DNA of 64,000 nucleotides from Microbispora siamensis (GTDB lineage Bacteria; Actinomycetota; Actinomycetes; Streptosporangiales; Streptosporangiaceae), in the NCBI RefSeq assembly GCF_016863095.1, contig NZ_BOOF01000006.1:62001-126000 (forward strand), in the 5' to 3' direction. The notes beneath the pieces are model-generated. The model was not told the origin of the DNA and did no database searches. It was given only the letters and a program-made list of their open reading frames with translations. Positions 58,415 through 64,000 of this stretch are shown here, piece by piece (positions within the stretch are counted from its first letter, which is position 1; every line of letters starts with the position of its first letter). A program made the position numbers and the translations under genes.

Positions 58415-59242
58415 TCACGACACGGGCGACACGTCCCCGCCGACGACGTCGCCCATCGTCTTCACCTCGATCTTCTTGGCTTTCCGCTGCTGGGCCAGCC
58501 AGTCGACGAAGGCCTCGAACTCCTTGGGCACCGTCGCGTACTGGTCCCGCGGGTCGTTCTTTATCTCGTGGAAGACGAAGGTCACCATGCCCGGGTCGTC
58601 CTCCCGCTGCGCGCGGGTGACGAACTCCCGCAGCGTGCGGGCCGTACGCGGCAGGCGGGTCTGGCTCGTGGCGCGCACGGCGGCGGGGTCCGCGGGCGGG
58701 ATCGTCTCGGTGACCGGGCAGGCGCGGCAGCTGTCCGGCCGGTACAGGCCGTTGATGTCGCGGGCGCTGTTGTAGCCGCAGCTCATCGCGATCCGCTCGC
58801 CCGACTCGTCGAAGTCACCGAACGGGTAGGCGAACGAGCGCACGGCGAAGCCCATCTTCAGCAGCGCCCGCCTGTCGTCGCAGATCTCCGTCTGCTGCGT
58901 GGCGTCGAACGTCTGTGACAGATGCGGATGGTGAAGGGTGTGGCCGCCGATCTCGTGGCCCTCCTTCGCGATGGCACGCAGCGCGGCCACGCTCAGGAAG
59001 CCGCGCCTGCCGAGGCGGCCGCTGTTGACGTAGAAGGTGCCCTTGAGGCCGCGCCTGCTCAGCATTCCGGCGACGGCGAGGTGGTCGGCCGTGCCGTCGT
59101 CGAAGGTGAGGACCACGGTCGGCACCCCGGCCGCCCGCGCGGAGACCGAGCCGGCCGCCGCCGCGGCCGGGTGCTGGAGTGCCGCGATCGACGCCGCGGT
59201 TAGGAGACAGGCCGGCAGAAGTCTCTTCACCGTAAGTCGCAT
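58415..59242 (-). CDS. Secreted polysaccharide deacetylase (NodB domain, CE4)
   Basis: A 275-residue protein with a signal peptide (residues 1-35, LLPACLLTAASIAALQHP). The CE4 motifs are TFDDGTADH (catalytic base Asp and metal Asp), GHTLHHPHL (two metal His), and the C-terminal VTFVFHEIK (His). It should remove acetyl groups from an extracellular glycan such as peptidoglycan GlcNAc or a surface polysaccharide. It lies inside the glycosyltransferase cluster, which supports a shared surface-glycan substrate. The ATG at 59242 starts the signal peptide MRLTVKRLL. Confidence 0.88.
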   Translation of the reverse strand: MRLTVKRLLPACLLTAASIAALQHPAAAAAGSVSARAAGVPTVVLTFDDGTADHLAVAGMLSRRGLKGTFYVNSGRLGRRGFLSVAALRAIAKEGHEIGGHTLHHPHLSQTFDATQQTEICDDRRALLKMGFAVRSFAYPFGDFDESGERIAMSCGYNSARDINGLYRPDSCRACPVTETIPPADPAAVRATSQTRLPRTARTLREFVTRAQREDDPGMVTFVFHEIKNDPRDQYATVPKEFEAFVDWLAQQRKAKKIEVKTMGDVVGGDVSPVS

Positions 59243-59312
59243 GAAGAGAGACTTTACTCAGAATTGGCAATTACTCTTGCGGGCGATGTCCAACCGTGAT
59301 GAAACGGTCCAT

Positions 59313-60806
59313 TCACCCCTTGCCGCGGACGCGCTCGAACAGCGCGACGGTCAGGCCCGGCAGCTCGGCGGAGTGCCAGGCCGTCGAGAGGCGGTATCCG
59401 GCCGCACGGACGGCGGCCACTTTGGGGATCTTCTTTCCCGTCAGCCCGGCCTGCTTCGTCCCGCGCCAGACCACCCAGACCCGGCGGTGCCCGGCCAGGG
59501 CCTCGGCGAGGTCGTTCCGCTCCACGTACTCGAAGGCCGGGCCCTGCCCCCTGAGAAGCACGTCCTCGGGGAGGCCCTCGCGGCCGTAGTAGACGAAGCC
59601 GGTGCGCAGCCGGCTCTGGCCGTACACGATGGCGTCGCCGGAGCGCTCCCGCGCCCGGATCACGCCGACCGCGCCGGGGAAGTCGTCGTAGTGGCCGTTG
59701 CGCTGCCGGTAGTCGGCCTGCGCGGGCGCCCCCAGCAGCGCCACGACCAGTACGACGGGCACGCAGACCAGCGCGAAGGGCACGGGAGCCAGGCGGACCG
59801 AGGCCAGGGCCACGCCTCCCGCCAGGGCCAGGGCGGGCGCCGTGACGAACACGTAACGGTCCACGTAGGCCGGGGTCACCAGTGCGTCGATCACGAGCAG
59901 CAGCACCGGCGGGAGGACGAGCCAGCCGCCCACGAGGACGCCCCAGGGAACCGACCTGCGCAGCAGGATCACCACGCCCACGACGGCGATAGCGAACAGC
60001 GGCGGCCCGGCGAGGTCGGAGCCCGCCGCGTGCTTGGGGAACTTCAGCAGCACGTCGGGCCCGTGCGGCTGGATCCAGCTGATCGCGTGGCGCTCGCCCC
60101 AGCCCACCAGGGCGAGCACCGCGAGGGGAACGCACCCCACCGCCGTCGCGGGAACGATCCTGGTCAGGAACGTACGGCGGGGCAGGGCGAGCAGGGCGGC
60201 CAGGAACTGGGCCGGAAGCACAAGAACCGAGAACAGATGCGTGCAGCCCAGCAGCGCCACCGACGCCGCGTACCACCGGACCTGTCTCCAGCCGACGGAC
60301 CCTGTGGGCGCCTCGGCCACCCGGTGCAGCGCCCAGGCGGAGACGACGGCCGCCGCCGCCGCGAACGCGTACGGCCGGGCGTTCGCGCCGTGGTAGGACA
60401 CCGACGGCAGGACGGCGAACAGCGCCGCGGCCAGCACGCCCGCGCGTGGACCGGCGAGCCTGCGGCCGAGGTCGGCCAGGAAGCCCGCCGCCACACCGGC
60501 CGCGAGGGCCGAGGGCAGGCGCAGCCACCACTCGGCCTCCCCCAGCCATGACCAGGCGTGGATGAGCAGGTAGTAGGGCAGGAAGTGGCCGTCGATCTGC
60601 TGCACGAGCCCCCACAGCCCGCTCAGCGGCCGGGCCACCGCGGCGCTGTAGGTCGCCACCTCGTCGGCCGACAGCGACGCCGTGGTGCCGGAGATGGCGA
60701 CACAGGTGGTCAGCAGGCCCGCGAGCAGCGGCGTCCAGCGGGGCCAGTCCTTCGCGCCGGCATCCGTCCCCTGGCCGGACGTCCGGACCGCCTCGCCCGT
60801 AACCAC
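59313..60806 (-). CDS. GT-C family integral membrane glycosyltransferase
   Basis: About 497 residues with ten or more transmembrane segments (TPLLAGLLTTCVAISG to FALVCVPVVLVVALLG) and a C-terminal soluble domain (IVYGQSRLRTGFVYYGREGLP, HRRVWVVWRG). The early acidic pair in LSADEVATYSAAV and the HFLPYYLLIHAWSW helix are typical of GT39/GT-C enzymes that use polyprenyl-phosphate sugars. It probably adds mannose or another sugar outside the membrane. GTG 60806 has GGGGGGAAGC just upstream; ATG 60830 is an alternative. It precedes the deacetylase gene by 70 bp on the same strand. Confidence 0.8.
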   Translation of the reverse strand: MVTGEAVRTSGQGTDAGAKDWPRWTPLLAGLLTTCVAISGTTASLSADEVATYSAAVARPLSGLWGLVQQIDGHFLPYYLLIHAWSWLGEAEWWLRLPSALAAGVAAGFLADLGRRLAGPRAGVLAAALFAVLPSVSYHGANARPYAFAAAAAVVSAWALHRVAEAPTGSVGWRQVRWYAASVALLGCTHLFSVLVLPAQFLAALLALPRRTFLTRIVPATAVGCVPLAVLALVGWGERHAISWIQPHGPDVLLKFPKHAAGSDLAGPPLFAIAVVGVVILLRRSVPWGVLVGGWLVLPPVLLLVIDALVTPAYVDRYVFVTAPALALAGGVALASVRLAPVPFALVCVPVVLVVALLGAPAQADYRQRNGHYDDFPGAVGVIRARERSGDAIVYGQSRLRTGFVYYGREGLPEDVLLRGQGPAFEYVERNDLAEALAGHRRVWVVWRGTKQAGLTGKKIPKVAAVRAAGYRLSTAWHSAELPGLTVALFERVRGKG

Positions 60807-60983
60807 GCTTCCCCCCACAGAACTGATCATTCGACCACACCAAGGACATCGAACACGCACGGACACGCGGATCGGCGGGGCGTTATCCGATCGAGTCGTT
60901 GCCCCACGGGCCTCACGAAGCCCCCCCGTTCCGGACATGCCGGGCTCCACCGTACAGAGATCTCAGTGGGGACTCCTCGCGGA

Positions 60984-61016
60984 ACTGTTTGATTGTTATA
61001 GTGACATGCAAACAGT
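60984..61016. promoter_or_regulatory. ACTGTTTG-N17-CAAACAGT operator in the membrane protein/GntR promoter
   Basis: Perfect 8-bp arms, AT-rich in an otherwise GC-rich region, end 15 bp before the GTG of the membrane protein gene. It fits a binding site for the YtrA-type GntR repressor encoded by the second gene of the unit. Confidence 0.55.
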
Positions 61017-61030
61017 ATGGGAGGTGGCTC

Positions 61031-62014
61031 GTGTACGACTCCCCCCTGCACGACGCCGGGCGGCCCGGCCGGCCGCGCCGCCTGGCCCTGACCGTCGCGC
61101 CGCCGCTTCTCACCCTCCTCTTGCTCCTGCTACTCTTCGCCGTCTTCCGGGACCGGCTGCCCGGCCGGGCCTACGTCTCCGATTGGGAGCCGCGGTACGC
61201 GCCTGGATGGGGTCAGTGGCTGAGGTCGGCCGCTCTCTCCATAGGGGTCTTCGAGGTGGTGTTCCTCGCCGCGTTCACGCACTACTGGCGCTGGCCGGAG
61301 CTGCAGCGCTGGTTGGTCACGTGCTCCGTCGCCATGAGCGTTTCGATGGCGGCGGGTAATGCTGTCGCGCTGACGGCATTGATCGACTCCGCCGGACCCA
61401 CCGCCCCGCCGGCGTGGGAGGTTCCGGCCGAAATCGCCCTCACCGTTCTCGGAGGCGCCGCGGGCTGGTGGCTGACGGGTCCCCTGCCGCCCGCGCCCGG
61501 CGCGCGCACCGCACCGCCCCCGGGAGTGCCCCTGCTGCCGCTCGCGCCGGCCCAGCGGGCCGTCTACGCCGTGTCCGCCTGGTACCCGCGCTCGCTCCTG
61601 CAGGGGGCGGTGATGCTCGCCTTCGGCTGGTTCGGACTCTTCAACCTCTCACGCTCCTGGCAGGGGGCAACGCTGATGGCGCTGATGGGGCTCATCGCGG
61701 TCCTCTCGGCGCGCACCCGGCTCCGCGTGGACGGCAGGGGCGTCGAGGTGAGCCTGCCCTGGCTCGGCGGCCTGCGGCGGGTCGTGCCATACGACACGGT
61801 GCTCTTCGCCTCTGTGCTGCCGGAGGCGTCCGGCAGGGGGCTCGGCATGATCGGCAGTAGCAGGGGGTGGGGATACGTCAGCGGCCGCGGTCCGGTGCTG
61901 GCCCTCCGGCTCACCGACGGCCGGGAGTTCCTGTACTCGACCCGGGACGCCGATACGGCCGCCGCACTGGTGAACGCGTCCCTCGCCCGTGCCAGGGGTG
62001 CCGCCGGGTGCTGA
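61031..62014 (+). CDS. Membrane protein cotranscribed with a GntR regulator
   Basis: A 327-residue protein with about six transmembrane helices (LALTVAPPLLTLLLLLLLFAVF, AALSIGVFEVVFLAAF, LLQGAVMLAFGWFGLFNL and others). A C-terminal soluble beta-rich domain follows (RTRLRVDGRGVEVSLPWLGG, REFLYSTRDADTAAALVNA). The organisation resembles DUF1648-type membrane proteins found next to YtrA regulators; the function is unknown. GTG 61031 follows GGGAGGTGG. Its stop overlaps the GntR start by 7 bp, so the two are coupled. Confidence 0.75.
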   Translation: MYDSPLHDAGRPGRPRRLALTVAPPLLTLLLLLLLFAVFRDRLPGRAYVSDWEPRYAPGWGQWLRSAALSIGVFEVVFLAAFTHYWRWPELQRWLVTCSVAMSVSMAAGNAVALTALIDSAGPTAPPAWEVPAEIALTVLGGAAGWWLTGPLPPAPGARTAPPPGVPLLPLAPAQRAVYAVSAWYPRSLLQGAVMLAFGWFGLFNLSRSWQGATLMALMGLIAVLSARTRLRVDGRGVEVSLPWLGGLRRVVPYDTVLFASVLPEASGRGLGMIGSSRGWGYVSGRGPVLALRLTDGREFLYSTRDADTAAALVNASLARARGAAGC

Positions 62015-62370
62015 TCGTCGTCGACCCCTCCTCGGCTCAGCCCCTGGCCGACCAGGTGGCGGCCTCGGTGCGCGCGGCGGTCGCCAGGGGCGCGGCGGTC
62101 CCCGGCGACAAGCTGCCCTCGGCACGGGCCGTCGCCGCGGCGCTCGGCATCAACCTGCACACCGTGCTTCGCGGCTACCAGCAACTGCGCGACGAGGGCC
62201 TGGTCGAGCTGCGCAGGGGGCGCGCGGCGACGATCACAGAGCTCGCCGCCGAGGGCGGCCGCCTGCGCCTGCGCGAGGCCGCCGAGGAGTTCGCCGGCGC
62301 CGTACGGCACCTCGGGGCCTCCGAGGAGGAGGCCCTCGACGCGGTCCGCAGAGCTCTGGGTCGCGTCTGA
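62008..62370 (+). CDS. YtrA-type GntR family regulator
   Basis: A 120-residue short GntR protein. The winged helix is QPLADQVAASVRAAVARGAAVPGDKLPSARAVAAALGINLHTVLRGYQQLRDEGLV (in family terms), followed only by a short helical C-terminal segment (LREAAEEFAGAVRHLG), as in the YtrA subfamily. These repress operons for envelope-stress or small-molecule transporters. It overlaps the preceding membrane gene, and a strong dyad in the unit's promoter is the likely operator. Confidence 0.85.
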   Translation: MLIVVDPSSAQPLADQVAASVRAAVARGAAVPGDKLPSARAVAAALGINLHTVLRGYQQLRDEGLVELRRGRAATITELAAEGGRLRLREAAEEFAGAVRHLGASEEEALDAVRRALGRV

Positions 62371-62387
62371 CGGCGTCCCCGACGCCG
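62371..62387. terminator. Short hairpin between the GntR gene and the convergent surface gene
   Basis: Seven-bp arms CGGCGTC and GACGCCG around CCC, directly after the GntR stop. Confidence 0.5.
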
Positions 62388-62401
62388 GGAGGCCGGTTCG
62401 G

Positions 62402-63424
62402 TCAGGCGGCTTCGCCGTCCAGGGGGCGGCGGCGGAACCGGCGCAGGTTCACGACCAGGAGGGCCGCGGCGGCGACGGCCGCCACGGCGCAGGCGGCGAG
62501 GACCGGCACGCTGGGGCCGTCCTCCGCCGCCGCCCGTTCTCCGGCCGCCGGGAAGGTGATCGTCCCGGTGGCCGTACGGCTGACGCGGCCGCTGCGCAGG
62601 GTGAGCCGGAACTTCCAGGGCCCGGCGGGCAGGTCGTCGCCCAGCAACACGGTCACCTGACCGTGGCCGCCGGGAGGCAGCGTGGTGGCGCGGGTGCTGC
62701 GGAACGGCCCGGCGCTGAGCGCGCTCGGTCCCTCCGACAGCCGCACCTCGCCCTCCAGGTCGACGGCGCGCTCCCCCGTGTTGCCGACCTCGGCCACCAG
62801 GCGCGGCCGCCCGTCGTCGGTGCGCCCGGCGGCCACCTCGCCGATCCGGAAGCTCGTCGGCGGTTCGCCGCCCGGGCCCACGTCAAGGTAGGTGCGGACG
62901 CCCACCCGGTTGACGAGCGCGACGTTGCCCGACGGGCCGGGCGAGGCCGAGGCGATCTCCGCCCAGATGACGGCGTAGCGCTCGCCCTTGGAAGCCGTGG
63001 GCGGCACCGCGACGGTGGCCGTCACCGGGACGCGGCCGTGCGGCGGCAGGTCCACCGCCGTCCGGTCGAGCGTGATCCAGGAGGTCAGCTCGTTGGCGGT
63101 ACGCGCGGGGGCGAACGTGAAGCCCTCGTCGCCGACCCGGGCCGCGGCGGGATACACGTTCACGTGCTGCCGTCGCGGCGAGGTGCTGAAGACCTCGAGA
63201 CGCCGGGTGAAGGTGGTGCCGGGATTCACGTGGTCGACGATGAACGCGTGCGAGCGCGGATCGTCCAGGCGGTTCTCGGGGATCTCCAGCAGCCGGATGC
63301 CGAACCTCTCCGGGCGGCGCCGCTGCGCGTCGCCTGCGGCCGCCGACGGCGCGGCGGCCATCACCTGCAGCACGATCGCGAGCAGGCCGGAGGCGACGAC
63401 CCTGCGGGCTGAACGGTCAGGCAA
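62402..63424 (-). CDS. DUF916-like (WxL-interacting-protein-like) surface protein
   Basis: A 340-residue exported protein. A signal peptide (residues 1-30, SGLLAIVLQVMAAAPSAAAG) is followed by two beta-sandwich domains: RFGIRLLEIPENRLDDPRS, VNPGTTFTRRLEVFSTSPRRQHVNVYPAAA, WITLDRTAVDLPPHGRVPV, then a second domain with RLVAEVGNTGERAVDLEG. A C-terminal membrane helix and an RRFRRRPL cytoplasmic anchor close the protein. This is the layout of DUF916/DUF3324 proteins that partner WxL-domain wall proteins in Firmicutes. TTG 63424 overlaps the stop of the upstream WxL-like gene, so the pair is coupled. Confidence 0.75.
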   Translation of the reverse strand: MPDRSARRVVASGLLAIVLQVMAAAPSAAAGDAQRRRPERFGIRLLEIPENRLDDPRSHAFIVDHVNPGTTFTRRLEVFSTSPRRQHVNVYPAAARVGDEGFTFAPARTANELTSWITLDRTAVDLPPHGRVPVTATVAVPPTASKGERYAVIWAEIASASPGPSGNVALVNRVGVRTYLDVGPGGEPPTSFRIGEVAAGRTDDGRPRLVAEVGNTGERAVDLEGEVRLSEGPSALSAGPFRSTRATTLPPGGHGQVTVLLGDDLPAGPWKFRLTLRSGRVSRTATGTITFPAAGERAAAEDGPSVPVLAACAVAAVAAAALLVVNLRRFRRRPLDGEAA

Positions 63425-64000
63425 CGGAGTGGTTCACCGTGCCGGTGTAGGTGCCCGCCACGGCCTGGGCGGGGACGTTGACGACGATGGTCGGGTCCCA
63501 GGTGGCGGAGTTGTCGCCGGAGCCGCTCGTCTTGCTGAACGCGGTGCGCGACACGTTCAGCGACTGGGCGTCCGCGGCGGTCGCCTGTCCCGGACTGAAG
63601 TTGGCGGCGGTACCGCCGGTGTACGTCCCAGTGCCGGACCAGTAGAGGACCGCGGTGTTGGGCACGGTCTCGGCGGGGGTGCCGCCGCCGGTGGTGAAGC
63701 CCCCCGCGGCAGCGGACACCGTGGCCACCCACGTCGCGGTGAGCGCGGCGCGCTGGTCGGACACCGTGACCGGACCCAGCGCGCCGCTGATCTGGCCTCC
63801 CGGCGCGCCGCTGCCGATGTTCACGGGACCGTCGGGCACGTTGATCGTCAGGCCGTCGGGGGCGTTGACGGTGAAGGTGACCGTCGTGGGGCAGGTGGTC
63901 GACGCCGGGCAGGTGGCCGCTCCGGCGGGCGACGCCGTCGACACGAACGTAAGCGCCGCTACCAGCGCCAGTCCTGCGACACCCGCCGACGGCGCGGCGA
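63417..64000 (-). CDS. WxL-domain-like secreted surface protein (5' end outside window)
   Basis: At least 194 residues; the frame is still open at the window edge, inside a signal peptide (AGLALVAALTFVSTASPAGAA). The mature part resembles a WxL beta-sandwich: ISGALGPVTVSDQRAALTATWVATVSA, then AQSLNVSRTAFSKTSG and a C-terminal TWDPTIVVNVPAQAVAGTYTGTVNHSV. The first strand has ATW rather than the classical WxL. Tandem placement with the DUF916-like gene supports a wall-associated complex. The start codon cannot be seen. Confidence 0.68.
   Translation of the reverse strand, partial: AAPSAGVAGLALVAALTFVSTASPAGAATCPASTTCPTTVTFTVNAPDGLTINVPDGPVNIGSGAPGGQISGALGPVTVSDQRAALTATWVATVSAAAGGFTTGGGTPAETVPNTAVLYWSGTGTYTGGTAANFSPGQATAADAQSLNVSRTAFSKTSGSGDNSATWDPTIVVNVPAQAVAGTYTGTVNHSVA

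Overview
The window is chromosomal DNA from a high-GC Gram-positive actinomycete. GC-rich codon third positions run throughout, GTG and TTG starts are common, and the order thrC-thrB-rho-rpmE-prfA-prmC-ywlC ... glyA-wecA-atpIBEFHAGDC followed by nucS and the mce/thiolase/meaB group is the arrangement I know from Streptomyces and relatives. The secreted GH5/CBM2 enzyme, the FilP-like coiled coil and the overall protein style suggest a filamentous genus, probably of the Streptosporangiales; that assignment is inference.

Layout. 1-12.5 kb: the end of a secreted endo-mannanase-like enzyme, then YqgE, NAD-malic enzyme, a YbbN-like chaperone, a DinB protein, an Lrp regulator divergent from a PLP decarboxylase, a winged-helix regulator, a small secreted protein, an isobutyryl-CoA-mutase-type large subunit and a secreted subtilase. 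12.6-17.3 kb: a two-component system, a secreted class-A-beta-lactamase-fold hydrolase and a MarR regulator. 17.4-20.9 kb: a structured leader, a membrane protein with a repetitive tail and a DUF4230 protein. 20.9-22.0 kb: a complete IS481-family insertion sequence sitting exactly on the meaB stop codon. 22-31.8 kb: meaB, thiolase, methylmalonyl-CoA epimerase, FilP-like protein, hydrolases, NucS, the scar of an ABC exporter, a TetR regulator, cobalamin adenosyltransferase and a DUF2550 protein. 31.8-41.2 kb: the full ATP synthase operon with atpI and an AtpZ-like gene, preceded by a CRP-type site, and wecA. 41.2-45.8 kb: glyA and a three-gene unit of unknown function. 45.9-53.7 kb: ywlC, prmC, prfA, rpmE, rho, thrB, thrC. 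53.8-60.8 kb: a surface-glycan cluster (three GT2 glycosyltransferases, a polysaccharide deacetylase, a GT-C membrane glycosyltransferase). 61-64 kb: a membrane protein with a YtrA-type GntR regulator, and a WxL-like/DUF916-like surface protein pair running off the end.

How the genes fit together. MeaB, epimerase, thiolase, the acyl-CoA mutase and the cobalamin adenosyltransferase all serve B12-dependent acyl-CoA rearrangement and acetyl/propionyl-CoA flow, although they are scattered over about 22 kb. The rho-to-ywlC block covers transcription and translation termination and tRNA modification. The glycosyltransferases, deacetylase, wecA and the surface proteins at the right end point to envelope glycan and wall biology.

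The least explained parts are the 42.6-45.8 kb trio (helical N-terminal domain plus a very long low-complexity protein), the leader and apparent frame conflict at 17.4-17.75 kb, and the WxL-like/DUF916-like pair. I see no CRISPR array, rRNA or tRNA gene, and no clear phage or defence system.
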